Positions 9,602 through 18,336 of a stretch of DNA of 64,000 nucleotides are shown in pieces (within the stretch, counting starts at the first letter, position 1; each line of letters begins with the position of its first letter). The position numbers and the translations under genes are program-made. The notes beneath the pieces are model-generated. The model was not told the DNA's origin and made no database searches. It saw nothing but the letters and a program-made list of their open reading frames with translations. This stretch comes from Leishmania donovani (Eukaryota; Euglenozoa; Kinetoplastea; Trypanosomatida; Trypanosomatidae), in the NCBI RefSeq assembly GCF_000227135.1, contig NC_018244.1, positions 76,967-140,966 of the forward strand, read 5' to 3'.

Positions 9602-10283
9602 CTGTTCCCTCGCCACCGTGAGGAGAAGAAGAAAGCGGGAGAGAGACGGCGAAAGGGAAGGAGTTGCAACGCGGCCACGTGCGAGCCGGCACATCCGTCT
9701 CCATCGATCCAGCCCCCGGCGTGTGTGTGTGCGGTCGGGCCGCCTACACCGAGGCCATGCCGGCAGGAGTCGAGCGCGTCTGTCAGACAAGAGCACAGGC
9801 ACGCGCATACGCCTGTGCGTGCGCACCGGCGAGAGTGCGGTGCAACACGTCCTTCCAGCGTACGGTGCCACCGGGTGGGGACATGCAGGGGGNNNNNNNN
9901 NNNNNNNNNNNNNNNNNNNNNNNNNNNNNNNNNNNNNNNNNNNNNNNNNNNNNNNNNNNNNNNNNNNNNNNNNNNNNNNNNNATACGGCAGCAGGAAGGC
10001 GCACTCACAGGCAGGGCAAAGAGCGCGCCGCCACTGGGCAGCGAGGGGGGCAGGCCACATCGTCCCCCCGACCTCGTCGCACCGCCGTGTCGCGAGGAAT
10101 GCGTGCGGACGTGAATGAATGGAGTACACAGAGGAAGGAATAAGTATGGTGCCCGCGGGGACTCGTGCCCACTCGCTTGCCGGCGCAGAGCAGGAAATCA
10201 GGAGCGAGGGTGCCGAGAGTCAGCGAGCGAGCGAGAGTTGGTCGCCAGCACGCCCTCTCCAAGGCGCGCCGTTAGAATCACCA
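9602..10283. repeat. Dispersed repeat family A, copy 2 (left half, N gap, right half)
   Basis: 9602-9892 matches 31707-31996 almost base for base (one A/G change and one G indel near the gap). 9983-10283 matches 32144-32436 and 39-334. The left half contains an inverted repeat (9793-9800 with 9811-9818, 10-nt loop) and a self-complementary 8-mer at 9819-9826. The element lies 0.9-1.6 kb downstream of the stop at 11180 and 100 nt upstream of the EMC2 ATG. Confidence 0.88.
9893..9982. other. Assembly gap (90 N) inside repeat A
   Basis: The gap starts at the same G-run as the gap in copy 3 (31997), but resumes later in the element: copy 3 shows about 45 bases before the 'atacggcagcagg' block that opens the right half here. 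Both assemblies break at the same place, which suggests a G/C-rich or internally repetitive core. Confidence 0.9.
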
Positions 10284-11179
10284 TACATTGGGGTATGCGT
10301 GCACAACCTCCGCTGATATGTGCACAGGCAGGCACAGAAAACACGCGCAGGGCTGAAGAAATGAGGAGGCGAAGAGACACGGGTTCAGGCGTGTTGATGG
10401 CGGTGGGAGGCCGCGTTGACACCAAGACAGAAAGAGCGAAGAGAAGACGGCACATGCGCACACACAAGCGGAACGGGCCAGTCTGCGGACGAGAGAGCAG
10501 GCGGGAGCGAAAGGGTCTTGACGGAAACGAAGTGGAATGCTCGCGCCGCACTCGACCCCAGCTCGCTTGGAGCGGAGACATCCGCGGGGTCGCAGTCGCG
10601 CGCACACACACGCTGACGCGCAGCCCCCTAAAGTGTCTCGTCCACTCTCTCCAGGGAATCATACCTCTTCCGCCGCCATACGTGCATGCGCCAGGTGACC
10701 AGGGCCACGCGTGCGGATACTGCCCAGGGAGGCTGTCTTGCACGTCTCTATGTGCCTGCCTGTCTGTGTCGATCTGCATTTGTGGCGTTGCCTGCCATCG
10801 CGCATGTGTGTAGCCCATCATACGCAGCAGAGGAGCAGGACGCACCGACGAAAGAGATGCGAGCAGTGAGGATATAACGAGAAGGGCGGAAAGGGGGGAC
10901 ATCAACAACTCGTGCAGGCGCCATTTCCCGCCTCACGCGCACGCAAGCGCCGAAAAGGTGCGTGTGTGCGTGTAAGACAACAGGAACCAAGTTGTGCGGT
11001 GCGCGTACAACACGGCAAAGGCTGGGCAGAAGGGACGTGGGTGCGAGCAGAGAAGGCTTGAGGCGAAGAAGGCAAAAGACTGTGATGCAGAGAATCACCT
11101 GACCCGCCCCACCACCACCACCACCGGAGCTCCTTTTCTCGTTGACGGGGATGAAGGCAGAAGCACACGAGCACTTCTA

Positions 11180-13810
11180 TCACTCCCATCGGGTCATCAA
11201 GGATAACTTGCCCTTCTCTGTCACCGTGACGCAGCGGTTCACCATGAGCTGACGGTCGGCCAGCCACTCGCGATACTCCCGATGTCGACGCCGCCGACGC
11301 AAAATCTGCGCGGCATCCTGCGAGTCCACTTCCTCACCAAAGGGGCGCTGCGGCCTCCCCTTACGGCGCCCCTCTTCTACGAGGCCTTCGGAAGCATCTT
11401 CCAAGGTGGGGCGGCGCACCAGCAGGCCCTCCGGCTGCGATGCCCACGTGCCACCAGCGCCACCGCCAGCCCCCTCCTGTTCCGCCTTCAGCGCAGCGTT
11501 CACCTCCTGCTGAAAAGCCTCCTGCTGCCGCTCCCGCTCTGCGGCGTCCTCGGCAGCCTTGCGGCGCATCCGATCCGCCTTCTCCCGTCGGCGCTTGGCC
11601 AAGTTTGCCTCCCACGCCGCCTTCCTCTTCAGCGCCGCGGCTTCCTCACGAGCGCGGCGCTGACGCAGCCTTTCGTCCGCCTCATCCGGGGACGCGGAGG
11701 TGGTGCCGCGGGGGTGCGTGCCACTCCGCCCGCCAACCGGCTGCCGCCCTAACTCTGTGTCGGAGTCGTCACTGCCAAGCACCGGGAGCGGCGAAGACCC
11801 GTTCAGGATCTGGCGCACGTACACCGGCCCCTCCATCGGCTCCTCCGCCCCCCGCAACGGGTAGTAGCGGCGGTCCAGCTGGAGGTAGTGTCTGTTGGAG
11901 GTGCCACCGCTGGCCGTGGCGGCCTGGACGGCATCCGGCAACTCCGTCACCTTCGCCCGGAGCGTGCTGAGTTGGGTCGAGCTCATGGTGTACTGCATAG
12001 CACCGAGGAAGCTACCACTGGCCAAGAAACGCAGGAGGGCGTCGCTGTCGCTGGGGAAAAGAGGCAGCGCCTCCTTTCCAGACACCGGCTCGTGGGTCAT
12101 CTGCGCATCGTCCATGTAGGCAGCTTTGAGAAGGTCGTATCGATTAATTGTGTGTATGCCGATGAACGGGTCACGGCGGCGCAGGCCGGCCTCCTCAGAC
12201 GCGCCGGCGGCCGCCTGGTCGTCATCGCCGGCGGCAGCGGCAGCATCAGCCCTGTCGCCATCGCCACCTTCACCGAAGCGCGACTGCAGAGGCACCAAGA
12301 TGAGAACCGATGGCACCTGCGACACATGCAGTCCGTCCGCCACCGCCGGCAGCTGTTCAGCATCTAGCCAAAATACGTCACACCGCATGATCGGCGTCCA
12401 AGAGCGCTCGACGCGGCTGCGCGCCTTCGACCCTTTCGCTAATGTCGTTGTATTGTAGAACACCGTTGTGCTCTGCAGCCGCCGCGCTAGAGCGGCTGCG
12501 ACCTCGAGGTGGTGGTGGAACCACATCTCGTCACTCTCGCGCAGCACAAAGACAATTTTCAACGCGTTTTGCAGCGCTTTCAACTCGTGCAGGAGGTGCG
12601 CGGCTGAGTCGATCCGGCGGAGAGGGCTCGTGGTGTTGAAGGCATTCATCGCCTGGCGCCAGTTCTGCAGCTGCGCAATTTCAGCACGGACCGACGCCGC
12701 ACAGGCAGCGCGCCATGCTGCCGAGCCAGCAGTCGCCTCCGCCAGCTCGGTCACGGTGCCGATGGACTGCGGTGGAGATAGATCTGAGACAGATGCCGCA
12801 AATCCATCAGATGCAGAGCTGTTCAAGTATGCCGCAACAGTGCTGGACCACGGGGCCATCGTGAAGGTGTGCTCTGCGCGTAGACCCCATGCCGCAGCCA
12901 CCTCCGCCGACTCCGTCACCAGCGTAAGCACCGCGTTGCCAGCTTGTGTGGCGATAGAGGAAAGAGCGGCGAGCACCTCCTCCGAACCGTGCCTGGTAAG
13001 TCGCATGTAGGCCATCGACACGAATGCCGGGAGGACAGAGCGGGACTCACTTGCCTCGAGAGCGTCGCGGACAAGTTGGAGCGTTTCGTGCACCTCAGCT
13101 GGGCTGAAGACGAACTGGAGACTTGGTATAAGGTGAAAGGTGACAGGGTCGACGTAGCGGGCCGGCAGCTCACTCAGCGCCCAGGAGCGCAGCTCGAGGT
13201 AGCTGGCGCTCGCCAGCGGCGTAGTCGAGTACAGCACTGGTGTCTGGAAGGGGCTCGCCGAAACGATAGAGCCGGGGGCCACCTGCACCTTTGCAACTCT
13301 GCCGTGGAAGAGCGCCAGTGTAGGTACGTGGCTGGCACCTATGAGCAACAACTCGATAAGGCGGCGCTCGGTGGCACTCATCGGTATCACGTACTCGTGC
13401 ACCCGCAGCACCGACGACGGTACGTCGGTTGCGATCTGTCGCACCTTTGCGCGCAGGGCAGCAAGAGTGGAGGAATGGCCAGCATTGCTCTCTGTGAAGA
13501 GAATGAGCACGGGGTGCGTGGGAAGCCGCGACACCGAGGGCGTACAGCTGCTCTCCTCACCCTCCCCGGTCCTGGTGCAAAAGTCGCTCGCCAGCACGTC
13601 CAGCAGCGATGCAGCTGTGGGAAGAGTAAAGGGGTGCTCGGTGAAAGCGGTTGAGGCAGAGGGCGGCGCAGTTACCGCATCCCCATCGAATCCGCGCACC
13701 GGCACCCCATGGAGCAGAAGCATAGCTGCAACAACAAAAAAAGGAGCGCCCAACACCGATCCAGGCGACAGCGGTGCGTGCATCCGCCGCGGTGAGCTTG
13801 GCGAGGCCAT
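11180..13810 (-). CDS. Secretory-pathway protein with thioredoxin-like folds lacking CxxC, 876 aa
   Basis: The open frame begins at 13846 with GTG; the first ATG is at 13810. Residues 19-38 form a hydrophobic core after a basic N-terminus (VLGAPFFVVAAMLLL), a good signal peptide with likely cleavage near 39-42. Residues about 99-175 look like a thioredoxin fold: a 'PVLILF' strand, then a helix, then 'ASHVPTLALFHGRV' with the cis-Pro strand. A weaker unit lies near 260-315. Another at about 418-506 has 'KIVFVLRE' and 'VSQVPSVLIL'. None has a CxxC pair, so a redox role is unlikely; a PDI-like chaperone or scaffold is more plausible. Residues about 711-780 are a highly charged Arg/Glu/Ala coiled coil, followed by a basic tail (ILRRRRRHREYREWL). 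There is no ER retention signal and no clear second membrane segment. I do not recognise a named family. Confidence 0.88.
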   Translation of the reverse strand: MASPSSPRRMHAPLSPGSVLGAPFFVVAAMLLLHGVPVRGFDGDAVTAPPSASTAFTEHPFTLPTAASLLDVLASDFCTRTGEGEESSCTPSVSRLPTHPVLILFTESNAGHSSTLAALRAKVRQIATDVPSSVLRVHEYVIPMSATERRLIELLLIGASHVPTLALFHGRVAKVQVAPGSIVSASPFQTPVLYSTTPLASASYLELRSWALSELPARYVDPVTFHLIPSLQFVFSPAEVHETLQLVRDALEASESRSVLPAFVSMAYMRLTRHGSEEVLAALSSIATQAGNAVLTLVTESAEVAAAWGLRAEHTFTMAPWSSTVAAYLNSSASDGFAASVSDLSPPQSIGTVTELAEATAGSAAWRAACAASVRAEIAQLQNWRQAMNAFNTTSPLRRIDSAAHLLHELKALQNALKIVFVLRESDEMWFHHHLEVAAALARRLQSTTVFYNTTTLAKGSKARSRVERSWTPIMRCDVFWLDAEQLPAVADGLHVSQVPSVLILVPLQSRFGEGGDGDRADAAAAAGDDDQAAAGASEEAGLRRRDPFIGIHTINRYDLLKAAYMDDAQMTHEPVSGKEALPLFPSDSDALLRFLASGSFLGAMQYTMSSTQLSTLRAKVTELPDAVQAATASGGTSNRHYLQLDRRYYPLRGAEEPMEGPVYVRQILNGSSPLPVLGSDDSDTELGRQPVGGRSGTHPRGTTSASPDEADERLRQRRAREEAAALKRKAAWEANLAKRRREKADRMRRKAAEDAAERERQQEAFQQEVNAALKAEQEGAGGGAGGTWASQPEGLLVRRPTLEDASEGLVEEGRRKGRPQRPFGEEVDSQDAAQILRRRRRHREYREWLADRQLMVNRCVTVTEKGKLSLMTRWE

Positions 13811-15512
13811 TTCAGCCAAGAGAGAGGGAGGGAGCGAGTGATACACGCGATAGAGAAAGGTGGTTCCTGCAAAGAAGCGTCACAAAGGTGCTTGTGTGTG
13901 TGGGGGGGGGGGGGGTAAGGGTCGAGTAGTCCCTGGAAAGTGTGGGCATGGAGGAGGGATCGTATCGCAGGTGTGTTGAGGGAGAGAGAGTAGGTATGGA
14001 GGGGATAGCGAGGTAGCGAAGACCACATGTGCGGCAGGGACAAGGTCGTGCGTGTAGATCGGCTGCAGCGGCACTTAGCAGGTGCGTGAGCAAGCCTCAG
14101 GAGGCACTGCAGTAGGCGCTGCAGCCGTGGTGGCAGCTCCCCACCTTGTCATCCATTATTGCTTTCTTTGAGCTGTTGTGTATGTTGCATGCGCATGTGT
14201 AAACGCACTGCGCCACTCACCTCAGTCCGCACGCCTTTTCCGGCTCCCCCATGAAGGGGTGTTCGTAGAAGAGGAGGGCGGCGAAGAGGATGAGGAGAGA
14301 GACGATAAGGAGGCAGCACGGAAGAGACGAAAAGAAAACGAATACGTCAGCCGTCTATCGAGATACGCACACCGACACATATGTGTGCACATTTCCGCGA
14401 GAGAGAGGGAAGGGAAATAAAGAGAGCAGGCCAGCGTGGGCATTTCAAGTTTCCGTGAGTGCGGTCAGGTGGAGAAGCGAGAGAGGGACAAAGAGGCGGA
14501 GGGAAAACGAAAGCAGGTGTGGCGCATCTACCCATGGGCGTGTATCTCGCCTATGCGTACGTGTATGCGTCTCGATGTGTGCGCCTTTTCGCGGCGGGCT
14601 GAAGCGCACGTGTGTGTGCACGGAAGCAGATGGGCGGGATATTGCTGAGCATGTGTCCCCGCGCATGTCTATGAGCTTCATTAGCCGCGCCGTGCCGCCC
14701 ACTCCACCCCACCCCCGAAGTCCCGTTTCACGTGGGCATAGGTACCTACCTATGCCCCCACAGTTGCGTCAGGAACTTGATCCCCTTCCCACCAGCACCA
14801 CCCCCGTATCTCACATGCGCGCATACAAGGCCAAACAGAGCGACGAGAGTCCGCCCCGTGACGATACGGGTGGCCATCTGTGCATATAGATATGCATACA
14901 TGCACGCAGACACACGCGCACAGATATGTATGCACATGCGCCAACAACGGAAGAAGAGACACGCGGCAAAGCAAAGAAAGCAGAGAAAAAAAAATTTTAG
15001 CGGACGAGCGGGCGAGCGAATGAAGAGAGACGCAGAGACGGGAGCGGGGGGGGGGTAAACACGGACAGGAGACGCGTTGATGGGCGTGTCCGCCTTCCGT
15101 GGGCGAGGGGCACGCAACGCACTGCACACGTGTGCTTCTCTGTAGGTGCATACGCATGTCTGCGTCGCTCGGGACGCCCCCGCCTTTCTTTGGGATGGTA
15201 CCTGCGCCCCTTCCCCCACGCCCTCGCAACGGCGACACGAGGCTGCCGGGCATTTCGTTTTCGCTTTCCACTCATTATTGCGACCGTGATAGATGCCGAA
15301 CACGGAAATCTACAGCTGTCACACGTAGGCACACGCTCATTCATCCTCTCTCCTCATCGAGTACAGCACCTGGAGAAGAAGCGGATGGGGGCGCTGTGTT
15401 GGGCGAGCGGGGCGTTCCCGGCGCAGATATTATGCGCACAAAGTACCCAGTTATACGCCTGCGCGTCTGCCTGCGTACTGCTTGCTGCTTGGCGTGCTCT
15501 GCCTCAGCGCGC
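13811..15512. other. Intergenic region: peptidase T 3' UTR and upstream leader
   Basis: Contains a 14-G run (13902-13915; poly-C on the transcribed strand) about 90 nt upstream of the ATG at 13810, CA/TG-rich DNA (14880-14940) and an A-run near 14987-14994. No gene is recognised. Confidence 0.7.
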
Positions 15513-16781
15513 CTACAGCAAGGACGGCGTCCTCTTGCGCTTATCAGCGCCGAGCAGGACGATGTTGTGGCACACCTCATATGCCTTCACGAAGGACGGG
15601 ATGGGAAGGAACTCGAAGCAGGAGTGGAAGTTGTGCGCACCAGTGAAGAAGTTGGGGGTGAGGAGGCCCTTCACGGAGAGCGCTGCACCGTCGGTGCCTC
15701 CACGCATCGGGATAATGTTCGGCTTCACGCTCGCCTTCCTCATCGCCTCCAGCAGATCAATCGCAGTGAAGTCATCCTTAAGCGAGTTCGCGATGTTAGC
15801 ATACACGTCTTCAATCTCAATTTCAACCTTGCCGGTCGGATACTTGGCCTGCACCTTCTTGGCCACATCGAGCATGTACGTTTTGCGGGCCGTGTACTTG
15901 GCGAGGTCGTGCTCGCGCACCATTGCCTCGAGCCTCGCCTGGGTGGAGTTGGCATCCATCTTCGCGAACCACCAGTACCCCTCGCGCAGCTCCGTGCACT
16001 CGGGCGTCTCCTCGCGGTTGAACTGGGAAATGAAGTCCACGGCCATCAGCAGTGGGTTCACCATCACGCCCTTGGCCGACATCGGGTGCGCCGAGACACC
16101 TGTGAACTTAATCGTGGCACTCGCGGCGTTGAAGCACTCGTACACCATCTCTCCCAGCTCGCAGCAGTCGAGCGTGTAGGCGAAGTCGACGTTGAAGCGC
16201 CCCTTTACGTCGAGGTGCTTCGCGCCTACCAAGCCGATCTCCTCATCTGGCACAAAGCAAATAACGATGTCGCCGTGCTTCTCCTTACTGGAGTCGAGGT
16301 TGGCAACCATCTCCATCACCGACGCAATGGCGGCCTTGTCGTCCGCACCGAGCACGCTGGTGCCGTCGCTGAAAAGAATGTCCTGTCCAACGTACTTGTT
16401 CAGCACTGCGTGCTCCCTCAGCCTCATCCAAATGTTCTTCTCCTTGTTTAGGCATACATCACCGCCCGTGTAGCGAATCTTCTGAGCCTTCACATGCGGG
16501 CAGAGACCGCAGTCGAAGGTGTCGAGGTGGCAGATGAATCCGATGCGCGGAGCGCCGGGCACATTGCCTGGCTTCACCGCCGTCACAGTTGCATACTTAT
16601 CGCAGATGACGTTCTGCAGCTCCATCGCCTGAAGCTCCTTGGCGAGCAGCTCCGCCAGCACCTGCTGCCCGGGGGTGGATGGGATGCATTTGCCGAGGTT
16701 GCGGGGGTCGCTCTGGGTGGTGATGGCGGAATAGCGGCGAAATCGCTGCTCCAGGCGGTGTTCGATCGGCGCGAGAGACAT
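15513..16781 (-). CDS. pepT: Peptidase T-like aminotripeptidase (family M20B), 422 aa
   Basis: A di-zinc cytosolic exopeptidase that removes the N-terminal residue from tripeptides; full length for the bacterial PepT family (about 410 aa). The metal and catalytic set is intact. His85 and Asp87 lie in HLDTFD, the bridging Asp147 in LGADDKAA, the general base Glu180 and ligand Glu181 in VPDEEIG, Asp205 in YTLDCCE, and the last His386 in HNFHSCFEF. The lid/dimer-domain His232 in GVSAHP is also present, and 'MRGGTDGA' (359-366) matches the PepT substrate loop. Neighbours are unrelated, as is normal in such a unit. An A11 run at 16892-16902 followed by an AG on the coding strand near 16880 gives a credible trans-splice site about 100 nt upstream. 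The bacterial-type gene suggests ancient transfer (inference). I give a different M20 peptidase a low chance because of the NFH and RGGTDG motifs. Confidence 0.95.
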   Translation of the reverse strand: MSLAPIEHRLEQRFRRYSAITTQSDPRNLGKCIPSTPGQQVLAELLAKELQAMELQNVICDKYATVTAVKPGNVPGAPRIGFICHLDTFDCGLCPHVKAQKIRYTGGDVCLNKEKNIWMRLREHAVLNKYVGQDILFSDGTSVLGADDKAAIASVMEMVANLDSSKEKHGDIVICFVPDEEIGLVGAKHLDVKGRFNVDFAYTLDCCELGEMVYECFNAASATIKFTGVSAHPMSAKGVMVNPLLMAVDFISQFNREETPECTELREGYWWFAKMDANSTQARLEAMVREHDLAKYTARKTYMLDVAKKVQAKYPTGKVEIEIEDVYANIANSLKDDFTAIDLLEAMRKASVKPNIIPMRGGTDGAALSVKGLLTPNFFTGAHNFHSCFEFLPIPSFVKAYEVCHNIVLLGADKRKRTPSLL

Positions 16782-16891
16782 GGCTGCGGAGAAGTGGAGG
16801 GACGGCGGGGACGGGGAGACGAGGAGCGCGACAAGCCACGATCGAACATGCAGCAGGGAAACGCGGATCTAAACAATTCTGGCAAGCAAAC

Positions 16892-16902
16892 AAAAAAAAA
16901 AA
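16892..16902 (-). promoter_or_regulatory. Candidate polypyrimidine tract and trans-splice signal for peptidase T
   Basis: An A11 run on the plus strand is T11 on the transcribed strand. The next AG on that strand falls at about 16880-16879, roughly 100 nt before the ATG at 16781. This spacing is typical of trypanosomatid spliced-leader acceptors; the assignment is inference. Confidence 0.45.
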
Positions 16903-17565
16903 CGAAGCGAGTGCGTTGCGAAGAGCAAGCGAGCTGATCATGTATACACACATATGTAGATAGATATGTGTATGTGTGTATGTATGTATATATATATATG
17001 AAGCGCGATGGATGCTCATCCGTTGGCAAGCGATGGGAGGATGGTTGCGGAAGGAAGGGCGGGGGGCAACTCGCGCACAGGCACATGCAGGTAGGCAGGC
17101 CGTGGTGACCGGGGGGAGGAGGGCAGCAGACAAAAAGAGAGAGAAAAGGCAAAGAGGACGAGTGAGGCGAGGTGATTTGAGGAGGGGAAGACGGCGTGCG
17201 TGCGTACACATTCGTGTGATCGAAATGGGCCACCAACGCTTCACGCAGTCCGCACGATTCGGAGGAGAGGCGAAAGAGCCCATCGCATCACCAAGTCGAC
17301 GCTCTGTGAGAGAGAAAGAAAAAGAGAGAGAGGCTGCAGAGACAACGGCGGTAACGATATCGAATAACACGTTCGCTCGTCTTACATTGCACCTCCGTCT
17401 TTGCCTCTCTTTCCTTGAAAGGCGGAAGCGCTGCCGCAATCATCTCCGTGTGAACCATTCGTGCCGATGACGCGCGCCACATCGTGCACAAGGGAGACAA
17501 CACTGAGAAAGGTCGCTGCGCTCTTCTTTGTATCTTTCAAGCGCGCAGTCCGTTGCAGCATGACG

Positions 17566-17592
17566 CATGTATCTATAACATATAGATACATG
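17566..17592. repeat. Inverted repeat: 12-bp stem, 3-nt loop
   Basis: 17566-17577 is the exact reverse complement of 17581-17592, separated by 'aca'. The stem is AT-rich, unlike the GC-rich surroundings. It lies in the spacer downstream of CFAP206 and could form an RNA hairpin in the 3' UTR. Confidence 0.9.
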
Positions 17593-18336
17593 TTGCAAGC
17601 ATAGGGCAAAGGCCATGAGGTACGAGGGATGTCGTGCGTGTTGGGGAGGAGGGTGTAAGAGACAGAGGGCCTGATTGGAATGGACGTAAACGGCACACAC
17701 GAGGACAAGAGTGCGCGCTCAAGCTGAACAGAAAAAGAGAGCATCGGCGAGCAATGCGCGAGAGCGAGAGAGAGGCGAGGCGAGAGGAGCACCGACGCCG
17801 ACTGCCTTGAGCCCCTACCACCCACTGAATCACCAAACGCCTTCGGTTTTCTTCTTCGCTAGTTTACATGAGTATAGTATACATGCCAGCAACACGATTC
17901 AGTGCGCACAGATCGAAACAGAAAGACGCGCACTCGTCATTTGGTGGGGGGGGGGGCCGAGACCAAGAAATGCCCCCGTGAGAAAGAGAATCCGGTGGTA
18001 CCTCGTCGGCCAACAAAGGGTGAAGGGATCCACGAACGCGCTGCTAAAGGCAGCGACGGAGCACAACTTCTTCACGCAAAATGAAAACCGATGATTAGCG
18101 TCGACCCGCTGACTCACCACACACCCTCACGAGGACGAGAACAGTAATGAGTGTCCGTGGGAAGGAGATGGGAGGCAGGGAGATGGCGGGAAGAGGGAAA
18201 GATGGAGGACTGCCATGCAGCAACTGCACATACGCATGAAGCAGCCGGCGGCCAAGGACGAGCACATGAAGACTCCCCCATACCGAGCACACCTCCACAC
18301 GCACGCGCATACAGAGACAAGGGCACGGCATCTGCT

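Larger units (their letters stand above)
9500..11179. other. Intergenic region: 3' UTR of the thioredoxin-like gene, with repeat A
   Basis: Holds family A copy 2 (9602-10283), which includes an N gap (9893-9982). The rest (10284-11179) is unremarkable spacer with a short CAC run near 11110-11122. The repeat's left end supplies a purine-rich plus strand (9618-9660), that is, a polypyrimidine tract on the transcribed strand, upstream of EMC2. No gene is seen. Confidence 0.75.
16782..18336. other. Intergenic region: CFAP206 3' UTR and peptidase T leader
   Basis: Contains the A11 tract (16892-16902), an AT-rich TATG/TA microsatellite (16939-17000) and a 12-bp perfect inverted repeat with a 3-nt loop (17566-17592). 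It also has a 10-G run near 17946. No coding sequence is recognised. Confidence 0.7.

Noticed and set aside
15513..15530. C-terminal SLL of peptidase T as a glycosomal PTS1
   Set aside because: The middle position is Leu, not a basic residue; not a credible PTS1.
15099..16451. 450-codon plus-strand ORF
   Set aside because: Antisense shadow of peptidase T, whose motifs are unambiguous.
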